The notes below the pieces were generated by a model. It made no database searches and was not told the DNA's origin. It saw nothing but the letters and a program-made list of their open reading frames with translations. Positions 43,291-52,947 of a stretch of 64,000 nt of DNA are shown here, piece after piece. The stretch covers positions 1 through 64,000 of the forward strand of contig CAZGQO010000005.1 of the NCBI GenBank assembly GCA_964527925.1, in the 5' to 3' direction. How positions within the stretch are numbered: the first letter of the stretch is position 1; each line of letters begins with the position of its first letter. This DNA comes from Ch128b sp964527925 (GTDB lineage: Bacteria; Bacteroidota; Ignavibacteria; Ch128b). A program made the position numbers and the translations under genes.

Positions 43291-44430
43291 TTAATTTTCT
43301 CCATAAATTATAAGCCTGGGTGCTTTTGGACCATCAATCGTTTTTAGATTATCCAGTGCATTTTCCTGAAGTTTAAAAAATCGGAAACCATAAAAGTATG
43401 GTTTCAGTGATTGTAATTTCTTTTCATCCGGATGGGGCAATCCATTGTTTGAGACTCTAAAGCTATCATTAAATTTTTGAAGTTCAAGATTCTTTTTTAC
43501 TATTTCAGCGTTTTCTTTAATTCGTCTTTCATTCAGTTTTAGTGATTGGTTCATATAATCTATAAGTGGTTCCATTCTTACTTCCGGTTCTGCTGAGTGA
43601 ATTAGATATACAACGCTATCTTCACCAACTGATATTAATCCAACATGTCCTATATAAACATCCTGTGGACTGAATCCGCGTACAACATTCACAAAATCAC
43701 TTGTCTTTAAATATTTTAATGCTTTTGGAACTTCTGATGCTGGAATATAAGACCACTTCAATTCTTCAACAGGAATATCCTGACCAATATTCCATTTACT
43801 GAAAAATTTTGATCGATTTATTTTAGTTGTAACCTGAACTGATTTTACATCAGGTAAACTATCAGTTATATTTTTTATAAGCCATGAATTATTCACAGTC
43901 CAATCAGCTTCCGTGTAATGATTTCTCGTTAGTAATCCAATTATGCCATCTTTATAACGAATTCTTTGAAGCATTGTGAAAAATTTTTTCCAGCTATCGG
44001 AAAGAGCCATTGCATAGATATGTTCGCTGAATACAACGCAGTCACTTCTATCAATGCAATAAAGCGGCTGCGGATCATAAATTTCGAAAGGATATTCACC
44101 CAGCAAATAAATCTCATATTTTTGACCAATCATTTTTTTTGCTAAATGGTCTATCCTTTTTCTTAAATCTGGCTCGATGATTTGTAAAAATTTTAAGTAT
44201 TCATCAATTTCGGCTGGTTCGAACGCATAGAGTGGCTTCTCAATGAGATTTTCTAATTCAGATTTACTTATTCCAACTTTATTTGCAGCCTCTATTACTT
44301 CATCAGTAATTTCATTCTCTGTTTCTGGTGGTAAAGAAACTGTTTTTTCTTCTGAAACTCTGTCCGATTTTTTAGAAACTGCGCAGGAATTTAAAAGAAT
44401 AACAACTATAAGAAGTAAAAATTTTTTCAT
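43291..44430 (-). CDS. DUF1460 lipoprotein, amidase-like
   Basis: A 379-residue lipoprotein (lipobox LLNSC, Cys 16). The central domain matches DUF1460: the likely catalytic cysteine in DRSDCVVFSEHIYA, then LTRNHYTEADW, and DVYIGHVGLIS with a candidate histidine. The family belongs to the NlpC/P60-like cysteine amidases, with relatives acting on cell-wall peptides. A role in peptidoglycan turnover in the periplasm is the best guess. N-terminal 90 residues are helical and charged. The paralogous small secreted gene lies just upstream on the same strand. Confidence 0.85.
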   Translation of the reverse strand: MKKFLLLIVVILLNSCAVSKKSDRVSEEKTVSLPPETENEITDEVIEAANKVGISKSELENLIEKPLYAFEPAEIDEYLKFLQIIEPDLRKRIDHLAKKMIGQKYEIYLLGEYPFEIYDPQPLYCIDRSDCVVFSEHIYAMALSDSWKKFFTMLQRIRYKDGIIGLLTRNHYTEADWTVNNSWLIKNITDSLPDVKSVQVTTKINRSKFFSKWNIGQDIPVEELKWSYIPASEVPKALKYLKTSDFVNVVRGFSPQDVYIGHVGLISVGEDSVVYLIHSAEPEVRMEPLIDYMNQSLKLNERRIKENAEIVKKNLELQKFNDSFRVSNNGLPHPDEKKLQSLKPYFYGFRFFKLQENALDNLKTIDGPKAPRLIIYGEN

Positions 44431-44452
44431 AAGATTTCCGGATGTATTGAAG

Positions 44453-44848
44453 TTATTTCAGATTAATTCGTAGTGAATTTGAAGTTAAATAAATTCCGTT
44501 GCCTTTGTAGACATAGACATTATATTTGCCAGGATTAAAGAACATTATCTGATGCGAAAACTTTTTTGATTTCGGATCGACTTTTTTGTATTCAGTGCGG
44601 TCATAAATTTCTTTTCCTTTTGAATCAACTCTATAAATCTCGTAATAAATCTCATCTGTTTCTACTTCAAATCCTAAATCGACATAGAAGTATAAATATC
44701 CACCTCTAGGAGAGATATTGAATGCATTGGATGGAGTTACTGGTTTGCCGTTTTCATCAACTCCTTCACAAAAATGAAGGGTTTGAGAATTTGCAAAATT
44801 TATAAATAAAACCAGTATTAATAGGGACTGCAGTATCAAAGATTTCAT
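44453..44848 (-). CDS. small secreted protein, paralogue of the 12.7 kb gene
   Basis: A 131-residue protein; the ATG at 44848 is preferred because GAGG lies six bases before it and it gives a normal signal peptide (MKSLILQSLLILVLFINFAN). The mature part starts QTLHFCEGVDENGKPV and ends in a beta strand rich in Tyr and Val (PGKYNVYVYKGNG). It resembles the protein at 12734-13129 in length, the FCE motif after the cut site, and the final strands. The gene is 22 bases upstream of the DUF1460 gene on the same strand, so the two may be co-transcribed. Family not recognised. Confidence 0.75.
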   Translation of the reverse strand: MKSLILQSLLILVLFINFANSQTLHFCEGVDENGKPVTPSNAFNISPRGGYLYFYVDLGFEVETDEIYYEIYRVDSKGKEIYDRTEYKKVDPKSKKFSHQIMFFNPGKYNVYVYKGNGIYLTSNSLRINLK

Positions 44849-44922
44849 ATTCAACCTCATTTATATTTTAATTTAATCACGATTAACCATTTTTAGAAAT
44901 TATTCTGCCAGTTAAACCACAT

Positions 44923-46302
44923 CTAATTATTAAAGTTCTGGTTATCATCGAGTTTTGAGTATTTATCTAAATAGATTTTCATATCAAATTTTCTTTCCAG
45001 TCCTTTGTCATTCATATATCTAATTTTTCCGAAAATTGGTCTTTCGGACCATGGGCGGTCGTGAGTTCCAAAACACCAGGAAATTCCCGCATAACCATTT
45101 GGGTCTCTTCCATCCAGCTCATATTTATCGTTTAGGTAACAAGCAAAATTAAAAGCATCTTTGGGATGTTGAGTCCATTCAATTAATTTTTTTGTCCAGT
45201 ACATTCGCATATAATTATGCATCTTTCCTGTTTGCAATAATTGGATTTGTGCAGCATTCCAGTATGGGTCGTGAGTCCTGGCAAATTCTAATTCTTCGAG
45301 TGAATAAATTGCTTCTCTTTTATCATTAAGATGTTCTTCAAGTGATTTTTTTGCCCATTCGGGAATTCCTTCATATTGATTATAGTTAGGGTTATAGAAA
45401 CAAAAATTTCTCGCCAGTTCTCGCCAGACAATTGCTTCGTTAATAAATGATTGAACATTCTCATCATTAAATTCATAGTTTTTCAATATCTCATTTAAAA
45501 TTTCATGAATTGAAATTTGACCAAAATGCAAGTAAGGACTTAACTCTGATTGGAAATCCTTTGTGGGGTCTGATCGAAATTCTTTATAATGAGGTAATTT
45601 ATGTTCAATGAATTGATTCAATAGCTTTTTTGCTTCGGAATAACCGCCTTTGAAATATTTATCAACTGGTTTAGCGGTCTTATCTATGTTTAATATCTGA
45701 ATATAATCATCTGCACTTGCAGATTCGAGATTTTCAAAATCTGCCTCATTTAATTTGATTTTTAATTCTTGATGATCAAAAGGTTGAAAGAATTGGTTGA
45801 ACAAATTCATGATTTTCTTTCTGATTGTAAATGCATAAGGTTCCTGTTTGTTTGAAACAGTTTCAATAGGAATTAATACATCCGATTCCACTTGAAAAAC
45901 AGCAACATCTACAAAACCAGCAACTTTCTCACGCCATGATCTTTGAAGTTTTAGATAATTTCTATCATTGACTAATGCAGCCGCATTTTTTGAAAACCCA
46001 ATAGAACCAGAGACATAATCTGATTTATTTATAATGAATTTAATTCCTCTTTGATCAAAGTACTTTTTTAATTCGATCAATCCATCAATCATAAACTTGT
46101 AATATCTCTGATTACTGTGCTTATATTTATCAGTCAGATTAAAAATTGTTATCAGTGGCTTTTTGTATTCATTTGCCAGGGATATTGCGAATTCAATTGC
46201 ATGATTAAACATAACTCTCTGACTTGCTTCCATTGAATAAACAATAAATTTTCCATGTGTGTTGATTGGTTTATCATTTAATTTTTTAATTCTTTCATTC
46301 AT
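44923..46302 (-). CDS. class II CPD photolyase
   Basis: A 459-residue FAD enzyme that repairs cyclobutane pyrimidine dimers with light. The class II signature is clear: ELSPYLHFGQIS, INEAIVWRELARNF, KMHNYMRMYWTKKLIEW, and YELDGRDPNGYAGISW with HDRPWSERPIFGKIRYMN. The N-terminal Rossmann-like antenna domain (about 15-180) begins with HGKFIVYSMEASQRVMFNHA. The enzyme suggests that the organism sees light at least some of the time. There is no clear ribosome site before the ATG. It is divergent from the large kinase gene. Confidence 0.94.
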   Translation of the reverse strand: MNERIKKLNDKPINTHGKFIVYSMEASQRVMFNHAIEFAISLANEYKKPLITIFNLTDKYKHSNQRYYKFMIDGLIELKKYFDQRGIKFIINKSDYVSGSIGFSKNAAALVNDRNYLKLQRSWREKVAGFVDVAVFQVESDVLIPIETVSNKQEPYAFTIRKKIMNLFNQFFQPFDHQELKIKLNEADFENLESASADDYIQILNIDKTAKPVDKYFKGGYSEAKKLLNQFIEHKLPHYKEFRSDPTKDFQSELSPYLHFGQISIHEILNEILKNYEFNDENVQSFINEAIVWRELARNFCFYNPNYNQYEGIPEWAKKSLEEHLNDKREAIYSLEELEFARTHDPYWNAAQIQLLQTGKMHNYMRMYWTKKLIEWTQHPKDAFNFACYLNDKYELDGRDPNGYAGISWCFGTHDRPWSERPIFGKIRYMNDKGLERKFDMKIYLDKYSKLDDNQNFNN

Positions 46303-46622
46303 AGCTAAATCGCAGTCTGTTTATTAATTTATTTTTGTCTCTAAAATGATGATTATTAAAATTTTAGTCACTCGGATAAATTACGAACAGTATGAATTTT
46401 TCTTTATCCCACTTTTTAGCAATTTCATTATAAATAATTAATTCAAAATGTAATATATCAAATAAGTTTACTAAGTTTTCCCAAATTTAGAACGGTATAC
46501 ATTTCATTTCAAAGGAATTCAACCCTTAAAACAGTTGTAATTAATTTATTGAAAAACAATAGTTTACTATAAGTACTTTTTTTTCTAAATTTTTGTCAAA
46601 TTAATAAAAATTAAAGGTATCT
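46303..46622. other. divergent intergenic region
   Basis: A 320-base AT-rich gap between the photolyase and the 1313-residue kinase genes. Both promoters should lie here. I see no strong inverted repeat, open frame or RNA. A small hairpin (ATTG/CAAT) near 46550 is probably chance. Confidence 0.4.
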
Positions 46623-49600
46623 ATGTCGTCTTCGATACATAGATTTTCATTATCAAAAAAGTTAACGATTGCTTTTTTTGTCATATTCATCTTTGCAATT
46701 GCCTTTTCAATTAAGAGGCTTTCAAATGAATATGATGAATTAAAATCAAGAAGTTTTGAGGATTTAAAGAGCCTTGCTCAATTAAAATCAGACCAGATTT
46801 TTAGCTTTATGAATGAAGAAGGGACAAAACTGAGTACTCTAATCAAAACTGATTTTTTGAAAAGTGAATTAGAAAAATTTTTTGAAGGCAGGAATAACAT
46901 TGAAAAATTACAAAATTATCTTAACCAGGTAAGAACAATCAAAAATTTAGAGGATGTAATTCTTATAGATAAAAACGGTATTGTTCAATTGAGCCTTAAT
47001 TTTGATAGGAGTGAAATTGATAGTATAACATTGAAAAATTTTTCTAATATTAAAACCGATAAGTTTCTGGTAGATATTTTTAGAATTCCCAAATCAGGGG
47101 TTGTGTATGCTTTTCAGTTTCCCATCTATAAAGAATCAACGGATAATTTGTTTGGTTTTGTTCGTTTTCAGTATGATGCCCTTAGTACTATTATTCCGCG
47201 TGTCGAATACTTTGAGCCCTTTAGTTCCAAAGAAATTTTATTAATGAAAATTGATGACAATCAAATAACTTACATCAGTTTCTTAAGAAAAGTCCCAATT
47301 AAACCTTTTAATCTTCTTGAAGCAATCAATAATTCAGAGTGTTTCACGCAAATTCGTAAGCAGGAAAACTGTTTTTATGAAGGTCTGGATTATGCTGGAA
47401 AACCAATTCTCGCAAATTTCACAAGAATAAAAAATACGGATTGGTATTTGATGGCTAAAATTGATAGAGAAGAAGTTTTTAGAAATTTCCTACAAAAAAG
47501 TTTTGAAACGGTTCTATTACTGATTTTTGTATTCTTATTTGTTGGTTTGAATTTAAGATTTATTATCACAAGACATGCTTTACTTCATGCAAAAAGAGAA
47601 CTTGAATTAAAACATGAAAAAGAATCTACTCAAACGGTACTTAATTTTTTAATGAAAGAAATTAATGATGTAGTTTTCGTCCTTGATAACGAAGGTAAAA
47701 TAGTTCAAACAAATCAAAAAGTTGAAAAGCTTTATGGTTATAAACCTGAAGAATTAATTGGCAAAACCATCGATGTAGTCTGTAAAGTAAATGAAATGCA
47801 AGAACTTTATGAAAGATTTAAGCAAATTGAAAATTCAGAAGGACTTGTCTATGAATCAAATCATTGCAAAAAAGATGGTTCGCTGTTTGAAGTTGAAGTA
47901 AGTGCAAAATCAATAGAGTTTGGAGGCAATAAATATTTATTCGGAATGGTTCGAGATATTTCAGAACGCAAGAAAATTATATCTGAACTTCAATCGAAGC
48001 TCGAAGTCGAATCTCAATTAATGGATATCACTTCAAAATTCTTAAACTTAAATGCCCAAAATTTTGATGAAGAAATAATTAAAATATTCAATGATGCAGG
48101 TAATTTTTTGAAAGTTGACAGGGTTCGTTTCTTCTATAATCAACCAGATTCTAAGTTCTACAATTGTGAAGTTGAGTGGTGTAAGATTGGAATAGAACCA
48201 TTTATTGACAAGTTCCAATTTCTTGATCTTGAAAATGATTTTCCTTTTTTGTTTAAAAAGATAAGTTCTGGAGTATTGTATAATTGCTTCGATATTGACC
48301 AGCTGCCATCAGAAGCTGAAAGAGAAAGGAAAGTGTTAAGTGATCAGGGTATAAAATCTTTTATCTGGCGACCATTAAAGCATAAAGGTGTCTTAATTGG
48401 ATTTTTGAGCACTTCTTCAACAGAAAAAAAGAATCTTCTAAATTCGCAATCTGAACTTTTTGTCAATATATTTTCAGAAATATTCATTAATACCTATTTC
48501 AAAGTTGATAATGAAAGAAAAATTCTTGAAAGCGAGAGAAAATTTAGAAAATTAATTGAAAATTCTTCAGATGTCATTTTGGTTGTCAGCAAAGACTTTA
48601 AAAATACCTTTTTGAGTAGTAGTTCTACAAAGTTGCTTGGTTATTCAATTGAAGAAAGAATGAATCAAAATCCACTTGAATTGATTCACCCAGACGATAT
48701 TGATTTTGTGAAAGAAAGCTTAGCAAAACTGAAAGAACCCGGAAGTAAAATTACAATCAAATTCAGAGGTCGTCATAAATTTGGACATTATTTATGGCTC
48801 GAAGCAACAATCACAAACATGTACTATGACCCCTTGTTTAATGGCTTGATTGTAAATTATCACGATATTACTGAAACTGTTGAGACTTATAAAAAACTTC
48901 AGGAAAGCGAAGAACGTTATCGACTTTTGGCAGAAGAATCTGGAGATGTACTATATAAACTTAACTACGCAACAATGAGATATGAATACTTAAGTCCTGT
49001 CATAAAGAAGTTAACTGGTTATTCTTCTGAAGAAATTGAAAAAATTGGATTTAATTCAATAATAGAGGAAATTTATTTATTACTTTCGCCGGGAAAATCA
49101 ATTGAAGAGATAAAAGAAGATAGAATTAAAGGAACAACCGGTGAATATCTTGCCGACTATAAAATCAAGACAAAAAATGGAGATATAAAATGGATTAGAG
49201 ACCATTCCTTTCCTGTATTTGATAAAGATGGAAAGTTAACGGGTTCTATCGGGATTTTGACGGATGTAACAGAAATAAAAATTAAAGAAGAAGAAATCAA
49301 AAAGAGAGAGAAATATCTTGATGTTCTTGTTGATATTCAAAAAGCGTTAATCTTTCTCGAAGATTTGAAAAACTTTTATAATTACATGCTTCCAAAACTT
49401 GGTGAAGTTACAGGTGCAAGTCGTTGTTATGTTTTTGAGAATTCTAAAGATGAAAAGAGAAGATTATTAATGAGTCAAGTTGCAGAATGGTGCCGGGAAG
49501 GAATTACTCCTCAAATTGATAACCCACAATTACAAAACTTACCTTATGATGAACTGGGCATTGATTTAGTTCAGGATATGCTTCAGAGAGGATACTGGGC

Positions 49601-50564
49601 TGCTATTGTTAAAGATTTACCTGAACCTACAAGAACTATTCTCAAATCTCAGGATATAGTATCTATTCTATTAATTCCAATTATGATAAAAGATGAGTTT
49701 TATGGATTCATTGGATTTGATGAATGCGTGTCAGAAAGAGAATGGAATTTAATGGAAATTGATGTTTTAAAATCTGCAGCTGCATCAATTGCTTTAGCAA
49801 TTGAAGAATTAAATCAGAGAAAAGAAATAATTAAAGCGAGAGATGAAGCTGTTGAAGCAAATAGATTGAGGAGTAGTTTTCTTTCTCTTCTATCACACGA
49901 AATTCGAACACCGTTAAATTCAATACTTGGTTATACAGATGTCTTAAAAGATTTATTTCTGAAACCAGATAACCTTGAAGTTGCTCATTACTTTGAAATA
50001 ATTGAGAAGGGCGGCAAACGATTATTAAATACAATCAATCAATTAATTGAAATGTCCAAGCTTGAGGCAGGTGAGTTAAAAGTTACAATTAAAGTTCTGG
50101 ATTTGAAAAAATACATTGATGAAGTAGTTAGTGAATTAAAAGTTCAAGCTGATCAAAAAAATTTAAAGATTGTAACCAGAATGCCTGACGAAGATGTTTT
50201 AATAAAAGGAGATGAATATTGCGTTCATGGTATTTTAGAAAATCTTATCTCAAACGCCATAAAATATTCTGATCGAGGCACCATTGAAATATCGGTAAAT
50301 CTTCAGGAAGAAGATGTTGAACTTATTGTGAAAGATGAAGGCATTGGAATATCAGAAGAATATTTAAAACACCTTTTTAAGCCCTTCAGTCAGGAAGATG
50401 TCACCTACAAAAGAAAATTTGAAGGTACGGGACTCGGATTAGCAATTACAAAAAAATATATTGATTTGATTGGTGGAGATATTAAAGTTTGGAGCCAGAA
50501 AGGTAAAGGGTCAATTTTTACAGTTAAATTTAGAAGAAAACTTATTTCATCAAATTACAATTGA
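46623..50564 (+). CDS. multi-sensor histidine kinase (Cache-PAS-GAF-PAS-PAS-GAF)
   Basis: A 1313-residue membrane kinase. TM1 near residues 15-27, an extracytoplasmic Cache-like sensor to about 290, TM2 about 294-315. Then PAS (about 340-450, TNQKVEKLYGYKPEELIG), GAF (about 470-635), PAS (about 640-760), PAS (about 765-890), GAF (about 905-1060, SRCYVFENSKDEKRR), HisKA with LSLLSHEIRTPLNSILGY (H1092), and HATPase with ENLISNAIKYSDRG and GTGLGLAIT. There is no receiver or output domain, so a separate partner is needed, and none lies next to it. With six sensory modules it may read several signals at once. Confidence 0.93.
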   Translation: MSSSIHRFSLSKKLTIAFFVIFIFAIAFSIKRLSNEYDELKSRSFEDLKSLAQLKSDQIFSFMNEEGTKLSTLIKTDFLKSELEKFFEGRNNIEKLQNYLNQVRTIKNLEDVILIDKNGIVQLSLNFDRSEIDSITLKNFSNIKTDKFLVDIFRIPKSGVVYAFQFPIYKESTDNLFGFVRFQYDALSTIIPRVEYFEPFSSKEILLMKIDDNQITYISFLRKVPIKPFNLLEAINNSECFTQIRKQENCFYEGLDYAGKPILANFTRIKNTDWYLMAKIDREEVFRNFLQKSFETVLLLIFVFLFVGLNLRFIITRHALLHAKRELELKHEKESTQTVLNFLMKEINDVVFVLDNEGKIVQTNQKVEKLYGYKPEELIGKTIDVVCKVNEMQELYERFKQIENSEGLVYESNHCKKDGSLFEVEVSAKSIEFGGNKYLFGMVRDISERKKIISELQSKLEVESQLMDITSKFLNLNAQNFDEEIIKIFNDAGNFLKVDRVRFFYNQPDSKFYNCEVEWCKIGIEPFIDKFQFLDLENDFPFLFKKISSGVLYNCFDIDQLPSEAERERKVLSDQGIKSFIWRPLKHKGVLIGFLSTSSTEKKNLLNSQSELFVNIFSEIFINTYFKVDNERKILESERKFRKLIENSSDVILVVSKDFKNTFLSSSSTKLLGYSIEERMNQNPLELIHPDDIDFVKESLAKLKEPGSKITIKFRGRHKFGHYLWLEATITNMYYDPLFNGLIVNYHDITETVETYKKLQESEERYRLLAEESGDVLYKLNYATMRYEYLSPVIKKLTGYSSEEIEKIGFNSIIEEIYLLLSPGKSIEEIKEDRIKGTTGEYLADYKIKTKNGDIKWIRDHSFPVFDKDGKLTGSIGILTDVTEIKIKEEEIKKREKYLDVLVDIQKALIFLEDLKNFYNYMLPKLGEVTGASRCYVFENSKDEKRRLLMSQVAEWCREGITPQIDNPQLQNLPYDELGIDLVQDMLQRGYWAAIVKDLPEPTRTILKSQDIVSILLIPIMIKDEFYGFIGFDECVSEREWNLMEIDVLKSAAASIALAIEELNQRKEIIKARDEAVEANRLRSSFLSLLSHEIRTPLNSILGYTDVLKDLFLKPDNLEVAHYFEIIEKGGKRLLNTINQLIEMSKLEAGELKVTIKVLDLKKYIDEVVSELKVQADQKNLKIVTRMPDEDVLIKGDEYCVHGILENLISNAIKYSDRGTIEISVNLQEEDVELIVKDEGIGISEEYLKHLFKPFSQEDVTYKRKFEGTGLGLAITKKYIDLIGGDIKVWSQKGKGSIFTVKFRRKLISSNYN

Positions 50565-50828
50565 TTTTAGTTCAATAGAGAAGTGGTTTCAATTTAAACT
50601 TTAAAGAGTAATTAATTTCCATCTTGAATAAGGGAGAATTAATTTGATTAATTTAATTAGGATTTCCATTTAATTTTTTGTCATTGCTTTTAAAATCAGT
50701 TAAGATAAATTCATGACAGGTTGGTTTTATTTAAAAATGAGTAAAGAATGATAAGATCGTCACATAACTTGATAAAGTCAAAATTATTACTATTTTTATT
50801 TGAATAATAAAAAATTTTTGACAGGACT

Positions 50829-51938
50829 ATGAAAGAAATTAATTCTGATCGACTTCGTGAACTTCGTGATCATGCCTGACTTTCTCAGGCAGAAATGGCA
50901 AAAGCACTTCATGTTGATACAAGTCTTGTTTCTCGCTGGGAAAAAGGTGAAAGGAAACCTTCAGTTAATCAATTGATGACAATTGCTCGAATACTTGGGG
51001 TAACGCTTGACTATTTATTGCATGGAAAAGTGGATGCACATTTTCAATTTCGATCAAAGAAGAAATTTAGTTCTGAAGTAAAACTGGAAATTGAAAAAGC
51101 TCTCGTTGACGCTGAGATGCAGCTGCATTACATCGATACTTGCTACAATATGAGTGAACAACTTCCAAAATTATTTGCTCTGAAGATGGATTTTTCATAT
51201 CAACACCTTCAATCTATTGCTACACAAATTCGGGGAACATTGAAGCTGAATAGAATCGTGACATTCGATGAACTTAAACAAGCTCTCACAGAGTTTAATA
51301 CCCATATTTTTGAGTGGATGCTGCCCTGGGAACTTTCAGGTTTATCGTATCGAAATGCCTTTGCTGTTATTTTCATTAACAGCATGCACTCCAAAGAACG
51401 AATGCTTTTCACTCTTGCTCATGAATTTGCTCATATTCTTTTTCATTTAGGACCAAAAGATAAACGCACCATTAGTTCGAACATTGCTTCAAATCGTGAA
51501 CCTGAGGAAAGAGAAGCAAATGCATTTGCTTCTGAGTTATTGATGCCTGAATTAATACTTAATCAGGAAATTGAAAAAGTTGGGACAGAATCAATAAAGC
51601 ATACAGAAATCCTTGACTCAATAGCGAAGTATTTTAATGTTTCGCGAGAGGCACTATTCTATAGATTGGTTGAAAAGAAAATTTTCTCCTGGGAAGAAAA
51701 GAAGTTTTATTTTACAAAGCCAAAAGATCGTCCTGCAACACCCTCAAACCGAGTTCATGATATCGATGAACAGGTTTCACCTGAGTTTCTTCGACTCGCG
51801 TTGCAACTTTATGATAACAACAAGATATCTGCGGGTAAACTGAAGGAATGGTTATTTACAGACCGCGTTACACTTGACGCATACCTTGCACAACGTTCAG
51901 AAAAAGTTGAAGAACTTATGGAACTTGAAGCGGAGTAG
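50829..51938 (+). pseudogene. Xre-type helix-turn-helix plus ImmA/IrrE metallopeptidase, in-frame TGA at codon 17
   Basis: From ATG 50829 the frame reads MKEINSDRLRELRDHA, then TGA (50877-50879), then LSQAEMAKALHVDTSLVSRW. In Xre proteins the position before LSQ is usually Gly, so GGA to TGA is the likely lesion. The frame then stays open to 51938. The HTH (about 8-65) precedes a zinc peptidase with HEFAHILFH (the HExxH pattern) and E in EREANAFASELLMP. A restart at ATG 50895, with AGG six bases before, would give a 347-residue protein missing the first HTH helix. ImmA/IrrE proteins cut repressors or act as antitoxins. Paired with the PIN gene next to it. Confidence 0.85.
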
Positions 51939-51973
51939 TTGTGGGAATTAGTGTCAAGGATATTGAAGAGTAT

Positions 51974-52483
51974 ATGATCTTTGACACTTAAGCTTTATTT
52001 AACTTTGATCATAGGGGTGGACTTGAATGTATCCTTGATAAACTTATTAATTTTGCAAAACTTCTGGTTCCTGAAGCAGTGAGAAATGAAGCAATAGAAC
52101 AGGAAGAAAATAGAGAATATTATAAACACCTTATAAATGAAAAGTTTAACATTAAAAGAGTTGAGATTCCGAACAACTATGAAGAAAAAATTTCAGAATT
52201 ATCAGTTGTACTTGGTAGTGGTGAACTCGAAGTGATAATTCTTGCACTCCAGAAAAAAGGAACAGTAGTAATTGATGATCTAAAGGCGAGAAATTTTGCG
52301 AGAGAACTTGGTATTAGAGTAATTGATACTCTTGGAATTTTAGAAATTGCTGTTAGTAAAAAATGGATAAGTGATAAAGAATCAATTGAAATTATTCAAA
52401 AGCTGCTTAGTGGTGGATTTCGAATTCCTCCGATTCAGGATGGTCAGATATTTGAGGAATACCTGCTGTCATTAAATAAATGA
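51974..52483 (+). pseudogene. PIN-domain (DUF3368-like) toxin-type gene, in-frame TAA at codon 6
   Basis: The frame from ATG 51974 reads MIFDT, TAA (51989-51991), ALFNFDHRGGLECILDKL and continues to 52483. PIN nucleases start with a conserved acidic DTSAL or DTNAL, so TCA to TAA at the Ser codon is the likely lesion. Further on are LGSGELEVIILALQ and VVIDDLKARNFARELGI, typical of the DUF3368 PIN branch, with remaining acidic residues. The piece after the stop lacks the first catalytic Asp. An in-frame GTG at 51941 is an alternative upstream start. It lies 35 bases after the Xre-ImmA gene, in toxin-antitoxin order. Confidence 0.8.
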
Positions 52484-52947
52484 AATTCTAATTAAAAAAA
52501 ATGTTTGACATCTAGTATTCAAAAGGGAATACATAATTTTTTTTAATACAACATCATTAAAAATTTCTTTTTCCCATTTACTTCCGGGTCATTTGGAATT
52601 AATAATCATATTCTTAACCCTGGTGTCTTGAAAAGAATGTTTTCCGCTTTTTGAATATTAATTTCGGATGTTATTTAAGACTGCCAATAAGTTCCTTTAA
52701 AATTTTTTCAAACTTTGTTGTAATGATTTTGAATTTCTGAACCTATGAAAATTAAATAATTACTCTTTTATTATTTTATTAGTAAAAGGATATTTCTTTG
52801 ACATTGCAAACTCAAAATTCCAGATCTTTTTCATTTTTCTTAACAGCAAAAATCAAGAAGTTCACTCAAATAAATTTTAAAGAAATAATTGACTAAAATT
52901 TTTTAGTAAATTAAATCTGTAATCAGAATTTTTTAATGGAGCTAAAA
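52484..52947. other. AT-rich intergenic region after the decayed pair
   Basis: About 460 bases. It holds a weak hairpin (GTATTC/GAATAC, 52515-52532) followed by T-rich sequence that may terminate the PIN gene, and a palindrome at 52892-52907. I see no convincing gene; a 24-codon minus-strand frame near 52.8 kb is probably noise. Confidence 0.4.
52892..52907. promoter_or_regulatory. palindrome upstream of the VWA gene
   Basis: ACTAAAA and TTTTAGT arms around TT, about 40 bases before the VWA lipoprotein start. It could be an operator, or chance in such AT-rich DNA. Confidence 0.25.

Noticed and set aside
50877..50879. TGA as a selenocysteine or otherwise recoded codon in the Xre-ImmA gene
   Set aside because: The residue lies in a turn of the HTH where Gly is expected, no selenocysteine element is visible after it, and the neighbouring gene has a different stop (TAA) in the same kind of place. 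Nonsense mutation is simpler.
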